Shown here one piece after another: positions 11,211 through 24,354 of a stretch of 64,000 nt of DNA. The number at the start of each line of letters is the position of its first letter. Positions within the stretch are counted from its first letter, which is position 1. Position numbers and translations under genes: made by a program. This stretch comes from Aquatica leii (lineage: Eukaryota > Arthropoda > Insecta > Coleoptera > Lampyridae), in assembly GCA_035610365.1 (NCBI GenBank), contig CM069432.1:16926001-16990000 (forward strand). The letters are read 5' to 3'. A model generated the notes under the pieces. It made no database searches. It was not told where the DNA came from and saw nothing but the letters and a program-made list of their open reading frames with translations.

Positions 11211-13382
11211 CCTAAGAACGCTGGTACCCCGGTCGATTTGCCACCGAGCATATATTTCTCCACCTCCCACATTTATTTTGGCCGCCATTTCACGACGCGC
11301 TCAGGAGTCTTCCTAAGTCGAACCGGCCAGTCAGTCTACTTTTGGTTTTTATCCACAAACGCGCGAGCATTTTAAGGTTCGTACCAAATTATTAATTGTT
11401 TACAAGGAAATAGGGGGTTATAATCAAATAAATGTGGCAAAATCAAATACATAATAGCAGATAACTTATTGTATATACGTATTTATTTTGTAGAATGGCT
11501 TATGAAGCAGAAATCGACCGTTTACAAAGATTGTATGAGGAAGTACAATCAGACGAAGAGATAGTTGGAGGTGATTCGGAACCCAAAGAAGATGTTCTAG
11601 AAAAAAGCGAACATGATTCGAACTCAGAGCAGTCGGATTCTGATCAGAATGATAGTGGGGATGATGATTCATACGACGATGTGTCTTTGTCTCAGCGACT
11701 TGAGAATTATGTGGAAAAATCAGGTATGTTGTGGTGTAAATATCCTCCGAAAAGCCGTATTACAAAAACAAAGCCAGCGAATATTATAAGATTTTGCGAA
11801 GGTCCCACAAACAAATCGAAATTTGCTGTAACACCAATAACCTCTTGGAAGTTATTTTTCCCTGATGAAGTTATAGAAGAAATAGTGGTATAAACAAATA
11901 TAAAAATTCAGTCCGTTCGTGCTAACTATACCCGGGAAAGAGATGCCAGAGATACAGACGCCATTGAAGTAACGGCATTTATGGGATTGTTGTATTTGGC
12001 AGGCGTTTCACGTGCTGCACATTTAAATTTTTCGGATTTATAGGCCACTGAAGGCACCGGAATAGAATGAAGGATGTGTTATGACTTTGTCTAAGTTTCA
12101 GTTTATAATGCGCTGTATCCGGTTCGACAATATACATGACCGAGAAGCTCGAAAAGCAACAGATAAGTTAGCTCTCATCAGGCATTCGTTTGAATGGATT
12201 TGTAAAAAGATGTCAAGAAAATTACATTGTTGGAGCAGAAACTACAAAGGACGAAATGCTGGAAGGTTTTAGAGGACGTTGCGGTTTCCGGCAATATATA
12301 AAAAGTAAACCTGCCTGATATGACATTAAAATTTTTTCTCTAGCCAACTCACGTTCCTATTATACTTATAATGTGGAAATTTATGCTGGGAAACAGGCAG
12401 AGGGGCCTTTCATGGTAAATAATAGTCCTGCCAACGTTGTCAAGCGGCTTGTTGGCCCTATTCTGGGATTAGGGCGCAATATAACCATAGACAATTGGCT
12501 CACTGCAATTGACCTGACTCAAGACTTACTAAAGAAAAATTTAACAATTGTCAGGACTATCAGAATAATTAAAAGAGAGCTTCCGAAAGAATTCGTCGAT
12601 TCTAAACAAAAAGAAGTGAAGAGCACAAATTTTGGATTTACAAATAACATAACTCTGCTTTCCTATGTACCTGAAAAAGGGAAAACGGTTTTATTGATAT
12701 CGACGAGGTTGAAGATTCTCGGAACAGATTACCAAAAATTATATTGTATTATAATAAAACCAAGGGTGGTGTAGATAAAGTCGACGAGATGAAAGGCAGT
12801 TATTCAGTTTCGCGAAAAACTGCTAGGTGGCCACTAACAATTTTCTTTTGTGAAATGAATATTGGTGGAATCAACAGCCAAGTCATTTATGAGATCAACA
12901 CTAAAACAAATTCAAAGAGACGTGAATTTATGAGGAACCTTGCCAAGGATTAATGTTCTGAGCATGTACACAGACGGTTGACAATGGATATACCATTGCA
13001 TATTTTAACCAGCATTCACAACGTACTTAGAATTCCTGTGCAGCCAACCGCAAGAGCTGATAGTGTTGTAGGAAGATGTGAATACTGTAGCTCATAGAAA
13101 AATAGAAAAACTACCACAATCTGTCAAACTTGTTCAAGATATATTTGCAAGAAACACAGGGTGGATATTTCTGTAAGGTGCATAGGAAATGAAAAAGCAC
13201 CTTTTTTTGATTAAGAATATCACTTTGTTTTTTTTTTATTATTTTTATTATATAAAAGTATATCATTAGGTGAACACCTTCAATAAACAACAAAAATACT
13301 GATAAATACAAGGATTTCCTAGTCGGTCAAAACGACCAGCCGCGAGCATCAACGTAACTTTTCAGGCGCAAGCATTCTCGCG
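11211..13382 (+). mobile_element. piggyBac-type DNA transposon, decayed
   Basis: TTAA at 11207-11210 and 13383-13386 flank a 2.17-kb unit that contains a piggyBac transposase. The left end reads cctaagaacgctgg. The reverse complement of the right end reads cgcgagaatgcttg, sharing agaa-gct-g. Both ends carry a subterminal near-palindrome: ccggtcgatttgccaccg at about 11227 on the left and ggtcaaaacgacc at about 13324 on the right. TTAA target duplication and such ends are characteristic of piggyBac. Exact ends are inferred; the family is secure from the transposase. Confidence 0.6.
11495..13220 (+). pseudogene. piggyBac transposase pseudogene (DDE_Tnp_1_7)
   Basis: The ATG at 11495 opens a 132-codon frame with an acidic Ser/Asp/Glu-rich N-terminus, typical of piggyBac, ending in stop TAA at 11891. 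The same frame continues through TAFMGLLYLAGVSRAAHLNF before further stops near 12041. Core blocks follow in shifted frames: LSKFQFIMRCIRFDN (12084), ADKLALIR-like (12160), SPANVVKRLVGPILGLGRN followed by ITIDNWLTAIDL (12427-12510), and TKGGVDKVDEM (12756). A C-terminal Cys-rich domain (C-x2-C, C-x2-C, C-x2-H) lies at about 13073-13162. At least four lesions make it non-functional. Confidence 0.85.
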
Positions 13383-13386
13383 TTAA

Positions 13387-14764
13387 TTGTAGTTTCTTAA
13401 CATCGCCCACTTACTAACACCTTAGCTAGCCGTAGTGACGTAGTTGTTACAAACGGGGCTCACTACAGGAAAAGGTTGGTAACATTTATTGCAACAGCAA
13501 AAAGTTCAGTCTCGTTTTCAATTAGATGTATCCACTGATAACTTGTTATTTGTTGAAGAAATCGATGACATTACAAATAATGTTTCGTGCTTCGGAATGA
13601 ACATTTTTTTGGGTTTTACTTACAATGGATTAAAATTGTTGATTAGCATATTTTCCGGAATTTTGTAACCTAAGTAGCACAGTAGTTACTGTTTTTAAAT
13701 AGTGAAAACCGCGTAAGCGGTTACGTAAGCGTTACTTCAGATTAAAAAAATTGAGTTACTTACACAAATGCTAACATAAAAAAAAAACACCAAACGTACA
13801 GTCAATATTAGAACTTTTTAAAAGTTCTAGGATTTTTCAGATTAATTAGTATAGTTATCAAATAATTTTCTGTTGTATCTAAAAGATTCCTCTATATATA
13901 TCAGCATATAAATTGTGACAAAAACACTAAAACGCACTTTATTGGGGTGTTTTTCTTCACTTTTACTTTAATTTTACTTAACAGTATACTTTTGTTTTAC
14001 ATAAACTCATTTATATTTAATTTTTGTGGAAAATTAATTAAGTTGTTCTATGAATAAATAGACTAGGAGTATCAATTCCCTAACTTATTTTACATCAACA
14101 GAATTTATACTTTACGACTAATTTTCACGCAAAAATTGTTTTGCGTTTTATACCCAAAGACCTTGTTTTAATTAAAATTTTACTATTTAGGTTAATTAGA
14201 AAATCCCTTGGTTGCGTTAAGTTGCCTGAAGATTTTTTTTCACTGCACATTTGTTTATTTTCATTGGCTTTTATTGCTATTCTTTCTTATTTTGTTACAT
14301 TTATCTGTAATGGTATTAATTAACTGTTCTTAGTTGTTTGTTTATTTTATTTAAACTGTTTGTTTTACAGAAAAGTTATAATTTACTTCTGTTTTAAGTA
14401 GTAAGATAAAATGCTTTAAATCCAAATTTTACCAGATACAAACTACAATTTACATTAGAATTAAATTTGTAATTTCTTATTAAAAATTATTTTACAAGAA
14501 ATAAAACAAATAAATAAATTTATTGCATAAACATGTGTATAAAAACATTTTTGTATTTCAATCAACTAAATAAATAGCATTTTTAGAAAACAGTATGTGG
14601 TCTGAATTTCAATATGTAATATATTAAGTTTTCTGATAAAACAGACTCAAACAAATAGATATGCAAATTGAATATGGTACATCTAAGATTGCATGGCTTA
14701 CGTTATTAAAAATTTATTGAGTACATATTCTAATATTTCTATTTCTAAAATACATCTAACTTCT
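13387..14764. other. AT-rich sequence without recognisable gene
   Basis: No coding or repeat homology was recognised between the piggyBac element and the left edge of the large palindrome. A 60-codon open frame at 14141 is hydrophobic and AT-driven and is not supported as a gene. Confidence 0.4.
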
Positions 14765-16619
14765 GCAGCAAATTCGAAATTGTCACTCAATTGTGTTTAT
14801 TAGCCGGAATCTTGCATACTAACAAAATTTATGTATTAGATTTTTTCACTTTATGGATATACATAAATGGCTTTTGGGAGCGGAAAGTTACTACTTCGGT
14901 TGTTTTATACGGATTTTTAGAATTTCCAGCTCAGTAAATTACGGACATATCATGTGTTGGATATAAAACACATTGTCCATGCGTATTTGCAAACATTGCT
15001 GTTTTAGATTTTGGTATTTTGCTTTTATATATACGAACTGATTAATATTGACGTCGCGTCGCCGTCTGAATTTCAATTTTTTATTTCTTGTGGTGCTACG
15101 TTTTTTGTTAAATTTTGTAAAAAAAAGTTTGATACTGAACTATGTAGCGTATCTACAATTTATTATTTCGAAATAATATAAACGAAAAGTACTTTACAAA
15201 AAATAAGAGTAAACTTATCTTTTACGAGAAAATCCTCAAACAGAATAAATAAAACAATTTTTTTCTTGCGTTAAGTAACAGATAAGAAGTTACGCATTGC
15301 TCATATTTAAACCATTTTTTCGTCAGATATAAAATTTTTCAATTTTGTTGTTTTTTAAATCTAAAAATATTTTATATTAATTTAATTTACATGTTGTGTC
15401 TAAGGCTTCTACGGTCGGAGTTTATACTAATGTATTTAAATACATTCATATTTCCCACAATTGAATGATCAATGTTTGTCAATAAAAACTTTCTTTTTGT
15501 TTTAGGATTTGAATAAATTCGTTCGTTGGTGTAGTTACTTAATTGACGAAAAAAGCTCTAGAGTGGCAATATTAGAACGAGTATGGTACAGGTGCAAAAA
15601 TCATTTGACAACCCATTCAAAACGATGTTATGCCAAATTTGACATATTTTGTAATAAATGTAGTACCAATAAAAATTTTTGGTAATTTCTTTTTTCTTAA
15701 TTTCTTCAAAAAAAGCAACGCAAAAAATAATGTACGTTACTTCTGTCGATAGTTTCATAGCATAACTCACTCACATGCAACATTTGATCGTGCTACCTCG
15801 CGTCGCATTAAGGTTCGTTATGGTATGGTTTACTTTCGACGCTTGTTGCATAAATTACTATAATATAAACTCGTGTTTTTTTGTTATGTAGTTTATCGGT
15901 GTTCTAAGGTTGAAAAAAATACAACAGTTTGGGGACAACACTAAAAGTGAGTTAATTAAATCAAATTGAAAAACGAATGTATAAATAGCGTGTTTTGAAG
16001 TATAGTGCGCATCATAATATATACAAGGCAAAGCACCACAATCTCCACAATCTTTACACGGAGACTTATTAAAATTATCAAATTATTTTTTTTTACATTT
16101 GCAAGGACTTCACAAGAAAGGATTTATGTCAAAAATATACTTTATTAAAAAACACCCTGTATTTTATAGTCTTTTTAGAATCTAGAAACCAAATAAAATT
16201 AAGTTACAATAAGATTTGCTATACCTAACACTTACCCTTCTTGAGAAAATAAATAACTGAAAATGCGGGGAAAATTATTTCTTAACTTCACGTGTTTACA
16301 CACAAAAATAAACCAGATCGTTCTTGGAAGATTATTTTGTTTATTATTTGAAACAATAAATACCTTAAATGAAGCGTAAGTTTTTAAACATCCTGTATAA
16401 TGTAATTAATAATGTTTGTTGTTGTCTTACACAAACCTTACTGTAAATACTGTCGGCAATTGCATTATTCCAACCCTAACAAATGTAGGGAACCATATTG
16501 CAACTTAGTTTTATTTTAAACGGAATGTTCTATAAAAAAACATAGCTTTGGTATGCATCTTTTCTTGTGAACACCCTGTATAATTAACAATGATTTTAAA
16601 ATGTGCTCCAATACATTAT
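14765..16619. other. Outer part of left arm, unidentified repeat-like sequence
   Basis: No protein was recognised. Part of the equivalent right-arm sequence (34440-34560) resembles 62920-63010, so the stretch includes an old dispersed repeat. Several acaccctgta motifs, typical of the ends of mariner-like elements, lie at about 16146-16588. Confidence 0.4.
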
Positions 16620-16623
16620 GTAT

Positions 16624-19539
16624 TTAGGGTGGAGCGAAAAAATTTTTTTTTAAATTTCAGGTGGCCTGTATACGGAATAGTTGCCTTTGGTCAAATGTAT
16701 TAACTGTGCAAAATCTTACCAAAATCGAACTTGATCTTTGGCTGCCAAAACGACCTCGTATTTTTAACTTTGTACCATAATTTACCAAAAAAGTTACATA
16801 ATCATTTAATATATGCAAATCAAATTTAAACTTGTACTATATCATTTCTGCTACAAATCAACCATAAATTTCGGAAATATATTCGGCTAGATTCGTGATT
16901 CGGCGGCAACAGCTTGCTTCTTGCTTCGGTGTATAAGTAACACTGCAGTGTTACCGTTATTTTCCTTTCGCGAAGTTTGTTTTTATATTTTGTGACAAAA
17001 TATGCCTTAAACGCGTTTAGACTGGTTCTGCCCGGTGTTTGGTGATGCAAAAACTTTTAGAAGCAATATGCTTCCAACTTATGCAGACATAATTAGACAT
17101 TATTTATTTATCCGACAAAAACTGTTAAATCAAAATAAGCAAGAACCGAGTTTGGGTGATGTGTGTTTACCGTTGACAAGGGAGTTAAAAACTTTGTGGG
17201 ACAAAAGTTCTATTGCCGTAGTCTCTGACCAAGAAATTTTACGAAAAATCAGGGAGTATCATAAAAAATATCGTGACATTAAGAAGCTAACAAATAAGGA
17301 TGGCAAGCTAAATATGTCAAAAAAAGTTATTCAGTTTAGAGAATTTGGCGAGAAAAATTTATTGGATATTTCACTGTGTAAATGTAAAGACTTTGCGAAG
17401 TGTGTTTGCACAATTAAAGTACCCATAGATGAAAGGAGTTTTTTAACTGACCAAAGAACTGCAAGAAAAATGGCAATTGGTAAAATTGATGTTAAGGTAA
17501 CTAAAATCCTTGAAAAAAAGTTAGCGCGTAAAGCTAAAAGTAATAAGAGGACAGAAATAATTCCCAACGAAGACGATAAAACTTACCAAGTAACATCTAG
17601 TCCTTCGGAAGATTCTTCCAGGAGATCCAGCATATGCTCTAACGAGAGTGTCGAGCTTCAACTTCCCAAAAGTGATATTTTAAATCAACCTTCCACTTCT
17701 CAGATGAGAACGAAACTTCCTTCTTTAGCACAGGCTTGTGACCGAACAGGAGTTTCAGACAGATCCGCTGCAATACTTGTTAATAGTGCTTTAAAAGACT
17801 TGGGAATAATAACAATGGAAGCATCATCTAAAATAATAGACCGAAGTAAAATTAGGAGAGAAAGAGTTAAAGCTCGCAAGGAATTAAAAAAAAAACATGA
17901 AGAAGAAGCTACCTGTGTCTACGGAATATATTTTGATGGAAGAAAAGATAAAACTTTGGTTCAAATAAGGGAACGAGATATTCTTTCAAGAAAAACAATT
18001 ACAGAAGAACATATCGTATTGGTTTCAGAGCCGGGTTCCGTCTATTTCGGTCATATAACTCCGTCTTCCGGAAGTGCTCAAAATATTAAAAGGGGCTTGT
18101 TAGAATTCCTGGAAAAAAATATAAATATTTCCGAAGTGCAAGCAATTGGGTGCGACGGAACAGCAGTAAATACAGGTCATAAAAATGGAATACTAAGACA
18201 ACTTGAACTTTCTTTATCGCGCCCGCTGCAGTGGTTTGTTTGTTTAATGCACACTAATGAACTGCCATTGCGACATCTGTTGCAGCATTTAGACGGAAAA
18301 ACTACTGGACCAAAAGGTTATTGTGGAGAAATTGGGAAAAACCTAGAAAACTGCGAAATCCATCCTGTTGTAAAGTTTAGAAAAATAGCTGTTAGTTTGC
18401 CTGAAATTGATCTTAACGAGTTAAGTACAGATCAACAATACCTTTACGATATCTGCAATGGAATTTCTAAAGGAATAATCTCGTCAAGCCTGTCACAACG
18501 AGAACCTGGCAAAATGGCACATTCAAGATGGTTAACAACTGCCAATAGGCTATTAAGATTGTATATTTCTACGAAAAATCCATCATACAATTTAACTATT
18601 CTAACAGAATACGTTATGAAAGTTTATGCGCCAACTTGGTTTGAAATTAAAATCCGACCTTCATGTAGACACGGCAGCTATCATTTTTTGGGATAATAAG
18701 GAAAAGTAGGTTTTTGCCTAAAGAGCTTAAGAAGGTGGTAGATCCAGTACTACAACGAAATGGTTACTTCGGTCACCCTGAAAATTTGTTATTAGCAATG
18801 CTAGCTGACGATAGGAAATATATTAGAGAATTGGGTCTTCGCAGGATACTAAAGTGCAGACAAGCAAAACATAACGTTAATCTAGTTCGTGAATTTAATA
18901 TTCCCAGTTTCAATTTTAATGCAGATGACTACTTTGAACTAGTTAGCTGGCAGTCATTAACAATTACCGAACCACCTCTGACAGTAAAAACTTCAGATAA
19001 CGAACTCCAGGAAATGATTTCTGATGTCCCCGCTGAAATCGAAATGTTAAAATTTCCATGTCATTCCCAAGCAGTGGAACGCTGTGTGAAGTTAGTTACG
19101 GAGGCATCAGCGGCAGTATGTGGATATGAAGCAAGAGACGGGTTTATAAGATCAAGGATCGCCTCCAGAGTCTCACTACCAAAATTTGAGACAAAAGGTC
19201 AATATTGCCAAGTTCTTAAAGACAACTAAATATGAAGAAAACATAAAAAGGGTGGGTGGGTGGTGGAACTCGATTTGCAGCCACCTCCACGCGGTGAGTT
19301 CTGGGTTATTTTCATCAAGAAATCAAGCCCTTGGGTTCTTTATGAAAATAAGCGAAGAGCTGCATAAAAGGATACGAACCACCTTTTTTTCAAAATGGAA
19401 CGTCAAATTGGCAGCCAAAGAAGGAGTCCCAGCAAACCAAGTTTTTGCACAGTAATTCACTTATACAAGAGGCAACCATTCCATATACAGGCCAACTTAT
19501 TGGCCGCAAAAATTTTTTTTTTGCGATTTTCGCTCCACC
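16624..19539 (+). mobile_element. DDE-type DNA transposon with inverted repeats and 4-bp target duplication
   Basis: It is present only in the left palindrome arm. The right arm has the uninterrupted target at 33660-33663, which fixes the insertion exactly. The target gtat is duplicated at 16620-16623 and 19540-19543. The left end reads ttagggtggagcgaaaa. The right end, reverse complemented, reads ggtggagcgaaaa. Similarity continues inward for about 70 bases through a ggcctgtata-ggaat block. A 4-bp duplication would fit the Sola group among others, but superfamily is not proven from the ends. Confidence 0.85.
17068..19229 (+). pseudogene. Transposase with one frameshift, RNase H-like fold likely
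   Basis: From the ATG at 17068 (MLPTYADIIRHYLFIRQKL) the frame is open for 1.6 kb. It then shifts once in a T-run near 18684-18690, and the second frame reads on as IIRKSRFLPKELKKVVDP to the stop at 19229. The total would be about 720 residues. Candidate catalytic acids lie in YFDGRKDKT (about 17930) and IGCDGTAVNTG (about 18144). LMHTNELPLRHL follows at about 18246. The family is common in arthropod genomes as unnamed predicted proteins, and I cannot name it with certainty. One lesion means recent activity or a sequencing indel. Confidence 0.75.
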
Positions 19540-19543
19540 GTAT

Positions 19544-20309
19544 ATGTTTAGAGAAAAATTAACTTGAGAGTTTCCACAAATTCCCGTGTAAAAACCATGA
19601 CGCTTTCAGTGCCCTCCCTGTATATAAGAACAAACTTTAATTTATTTATCAATCAAAAACTCAGTTCATAGAATTTATCGATACAACGATAATACTCTCG
19701 GAGAAACAACGTAATTTAAATTTACTTCCAACACCGCCCCCAGTAATAAATAAATCACATATTCCTTCTTTTAAAAACTTCAACATTACAAAAGATACCT
19801 TTAAAAAACAACGTGTTGATAATTGATTAATCACGTATTCTTAAACAAACAGAAAAGCGCCTAGATGCTACTTAACTCAATTGTCGCATCGAAATACAAC
19901 TGTTGGAAGCATTAGCATGATGTAATGACTGAATTAGAAGAATATTTGTACAACAAGAAAAACGGCTGTTACATAATGTTTTTTTATCACCGTATTAAAA
20001 CGAATCAAAGTAGCTGATTATAAAGCGACCTTACGTGAACACATATGTCATTGAAATTATTCTGTAAAGTGCAAATGCGGTAAAAATGTGTCAACCACTG
20101 ATTCTTTTAAAAGTTCTTTCTACTTTGCTATCATTATGAAATAATAAAAAGAGATTACTTACGGTTTTTTCTTGACCTGCAATTCGCTAATGGCATATCT
20201 AAACCCACTTCCTAAAGTTGTTGAAAAAAGCAAATACATATGTATAATGATATCACAAGTAATGTTACAAATAGTTCATCTAATAATTATACTGAACAGA
20301 AGCGCCAAG
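19544..20309. other. Arm sequence between the DNA transposon and gypsy remnant
   Basis: No gene was recognised. It is mirrored at 32894-33659. A ctccctgtatataag motif at about 19612 is one of the mariner-end-like motifs of the arms. Confidence 0.35.
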
Positions 20310-22430
20310 CTTCCAACTAGTTTGTTCTCTGATAACATCGCAGGTGAACAATCTATTAAGTGGAATCCCGAGTCCGAAAAATTGTTCGAAAATCTCAAGT
20401 CGTTATTGTCGTCGACTCCGGTTTTGGCTAGTCCGAATTTTAAGCTTCCTTTTGTGATTCAATGTGACGCTTCTGACGTTGCTGTGAGTGCAATTTTGAC
20501 CCAAGAAGTAGGTTACTACTACTCAGTTACCAAACGTGAATGTCTCGCAGTCTTATTCGGTATAGAAAAATTTAGGTCTTACATCGAAGGAACCCACTTT
20601 ACAGTTCTTACGGATCACTACTCCTTATTGTGACTAAAGAATATGAAAGACTCTTCTGGTCGTCTAGCGCGGTGGATCGTCCCAGAGGACCGTGATAAAT
20701 GGTAGACCAACTTAATAGAACTGGTAACAGCTGATCCAATTTTTTTCCCGATTGGAGAATCGAAGATGATACTCTTTTCAAACTAATACATAATCGTCAA
20801 GATGTCACCTCAAATTTAGTCCAATGGAAACAAGTTGTCTCTCGTTCCAGACGCCGTGAGCTTTTACAACTTTACTATGACAAACCTTTATCAGCTTAGT
20901 ACTTAGTGTAGCGTAGTGAAGTATCCCGTTATGTCAGTAGGTGTCAAATTTGTCTAGCTAGTAAATCGTCGCAAAGTGCTCGTGCTGGCTTAATGAGTAG
21001 TCCCGAAAAAATTAGGTTTCTATTTCAATGCTTGTCCATTGACTTAATGGGTTCCTTTCCTCGTTCAGCGCGTGGAAACACGATGCTAATTGTCGTTAGT
21101 GATTGGGTCACTAAATTTGTATTAGCTCGACCGGTAGTTAAAGCGACTAGTCGCGCTGTTGCTTTACTTTTTACTTTTTACACAACGACGTCTTCCTTTT
21201 ATAGGCGTATCACAAATCGTGATTGTAGACAATGGTCTCCAATTCATCAGTGGTTGCTTTAAAAAACTGATGAATCAATATGTACAGAAAACCTGGTACA
21301 ATGCTTCGTATCACCCACAAGTGAATTTTGTTGAACGTGTAAACCGCAGTTCTTGGCACTGCAATCCGCTCGTACGTGAACGATAATAATAATCAGAGTC
21401 GCGCACGCGATTCGTACATCTGTGCATTAAGTAATCGGATATACACCCTCTTTTATTAACTTAGGTAGAACCGTGCCAAGTTCAGGCGATTACTACGGTA
21501 AACTGCTTCAGTTCGGAGAGGAAGATTTAGCTGTTGCAGATTGTGAATGCATTGTTGCTGACTTGACCAAATTATCCGAAGTTCATAAAGATGCCAGGAG
21601 TCGTTTGGCTCAGGCCTATGAGCGTTACGCCCGTCATTACAACTTACGTAAGAGAGTTGTTCGTTTTAGGGTCAACGACACGGTGTGGAAACGTAATCAT
21701 GTTCTCTCGGATGCTGGCAAGAACTTCGTAGGAAAATTAGCGCCGAAATACGTGAAATGCTTCGTCAAAGAAGCTACTGATCCCCTAACTTATAGATTGT
21801 CAGATGAGCCTGGAAAAAACGTGGGTTTTTTCCATATTAAAGACGTTAAAGCCGATTATGCGGAGGATGACGAGAACGAGAGATAATAGTGTTCAGGCTG
21901 AGTGTTGTCGTTCTCACATGCATTTTAGTTATGATCAATATCCTAATTGTTTTTGGTTTTCGTATTGTTATTAATTTTAATAGTTAGTTTGTTTATCGCG
22001 CGGTCGTGAATGATTATGCCCTGTACGTTTGATGCAAATATTTATGCATGAATGTGAGCTGTATATACTTTAGCGTCAAGTTAGTAGCGCTGTGCTGCCT
22101 TGAGCCTTCACGGTTTTACAGATTTTGAGGGTTGCGACTTTGGTAATTATTTAGGATTGAGTGACTTAGTTTAGATGATTTGTGAGTTATGTTCGATGAC
22201 TGTTGGAGTTATTTAATATGGTTTAAGTTAGTAATTTTTGATAACGTTTCACGTTTTGCTACATTTATGAATTCATCAATTTAACAGCTATATAAGGCAT
22301 TCGATATTCCTCTTCAACTCTTTTGTCCCCTTCTAGTGTGGACACTTACTATCTTTCTGTATATGTTTTATTGTGCTAGTTGGTTCTAAGCGTAGTGATT
22401 ATCTAATTTTTTTCCGTCTGGGAGGGAGTT
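20310..22430 (+). mobile_element. Ty3/gypsy pol remnant, 5'-truncated, left arm copy
   Basis: The element starts abruptly within RNase H. It shows FVIQCDASDVAVSAILTQE, SVTKRECLAVLFGIEKF and VLTDHYSLL, then a stop. Integrase follows: the C-x2-C of its zinc domain (RCQIC) near 20940, then LSIDLMGSFP, IVDNGLQFISG and SYHPQVNFVERVNR. A final 137-codon frame (21473-21886) carries a GPY/F-like module (LAPKYVKCFVKEATDPLTYRL region). A purine tract ggagggagtt at 22421-22430 precedes tgtaacaatt, the likely 3' LTR start. Several stops and shifts make it inactive. Confidence 0.85.
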
Positions 22431-24354
22431 TGTAACAATTTTAATTTATATGCCGGAAAAATTTTGAAAATAAATTTTTAAGTTTTGGAAAATTTTCTTA
22501 AAGAGATTTGTCGTCCCCACCTTTCCTACCGGTTTTTTTGAAGGAAGCCATTTTTAGGATTTTTCAAGGATGAAGGCACCTGCTGCGTGACCACCGAAAA
22601 CAGAAGTGCATAAATTAGATCTACGAAGTATTAATTATTACAAACATGCGACTTATCAGTGGATTTATTAATGCAAGCAACGATTTATCAAATCTCCACG
22701 TATCGTTAACTTTACGGTTTCCCTTACTACATTTCGCATGGTGAATCTTTGGCTAACTTTATCCACCTTTACCTCTGAGCCTGCACACCATCTGAAGGTA
22801 ATCGTCATCTGAATGTTTGCCCTAAGTCTTGTGTCTATGGTTAATAAATTATTGTAGTGTCTTTCTTTCTTGTTTGTGGTTGTTACTTAATCGTACCTCA
22901 CCTGTGGCGTGTTATCGTTAACACAGTTAGCAATTCGCAATTGTTTTTAGGCTCGTTTCTGTGTCCACCATCGAAACTGCTTGACTATTGACGATGCTGA
23001 GACCCTTAGATTGAAAGCCCTGGTAGGTTCGTAAGGCAGTCCCGGCTATCAGTAGTATCCTGTGTTTAGGTTGAGCCGAGACAACTATACTCAGGTACCA
23101 TCTAAGTTAGTTATTAGGGTTCCTGAGAAAAAGTATTTGTTACCGTACTTGAAGAATTGCGCACATTTTGGCCAAAATATACGTAAGTTTTTTGTCTTTT
23201 AGGTTAAGTCACGAAGCCGGTATTTACAACTGCGTGTGGCTTATGACGCGTTGGCTGTGGCTCCACGCGCACATTCGGTCTGCTTTTGGGTTCGTTCAAT
23301 ATACATACATTATACACAGTGAGTCGACTTTTGATATTAATATTCAATACACTGTAAAATGGTTGGAAGTTTGTGATTTTTTACGACCTCACTCCCAGAA
23401 ATTCTTTTAGTTTTGTCTTGCACAGTCTCAAGAATTCCAATCCTTTCTTCAGGCTTAGTGTGGTCAGATAAGAAAAACTATCGTAGTACATTCAAGGTGA
23501 CCGAGCTTAGCACAGTTGGTACAACCTTTCATAACTACAATAAAACGTACAAGGTAATCTATTTCAACAATTACTTATTTCGCCACAACACTTGCTATTG
23601 TTCTTAGAAACGTAATGTTTAGTACTGTAACCTACTTGAGGTTTGATAAAAGTACATGGGCGTAGTCTTTGCTACTCGACATTTTAAATATTAAATAATT
23701 TTTTATTGTTATTCCGTAATACAAATAGTAGTGTAATTATCTACATTTAAATCCTAGCTTTCGAGTTAAAAAGTACACATGATAAGACCGCAGTAAATTA
23801 ATTTCAGATTATCTATTCATTAGCCGCTCATTGCGTCAAATCACATAATTATAACCTACAAAGTATATAAAAGTTGCAATATTTTGATTAGAACAATTAT
23901 TGTTTTAAAATACATGTTTGTAATACTAAATATAACCATTCTTATGGACGTTGCGACATTCTTCGTTGAATTCTGATTGAAAATTTTAATGGTTTGGACT
24001 TTTGGTCTATAAATAAGTGTTAGTTTCGATATCTGTTGGTAGAGATCGCTGCGATTAAGAATTATAAAAGAATTTTGATACTTTTGTTTCGTTAACAATT
24101 TTTTTTACTGTAAAGTTTATTTTTAACATTTGTTTATTAACGTATTTTTACGAAAAACACATTCGGTAATTTTGTAAAACAAACTAAACCCTGATATTTA
24201 TGTATTCAATTTGACTTTCTTGTTTCATTTTTGTATAACTTTTGCTTTTTTCGTGATTTTTGTGTGCTTTTAATTAGTTCTTGTAGTTCTGTATTTTTGT
24301 TAATGTTTTGTTTATTCATTTTGGCTTTTACATCCAATGAATGTGCCGATAGTG
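22431..24354. other. Likely 3' LTR start and unidentified arm sequence
   Basis: It begins with tgtaacaatt directly after the gypsy polypurine tract, so the first several hundred bases are probably the gypsy LTR. Its other end was not located. Two short open frames (23168-23410 and 23413-23607) are conserved in the mirrored right arm only because the whole arm is duplicated. They match no family I know. Confidence 0.45.

Noticed and set aside
23168..23607. Two open frames conserved in both palindrome arms, suggesting selection
   Set aside because: The entire arm is near-identical including dead elements, so conservation is explained by recent duplication.
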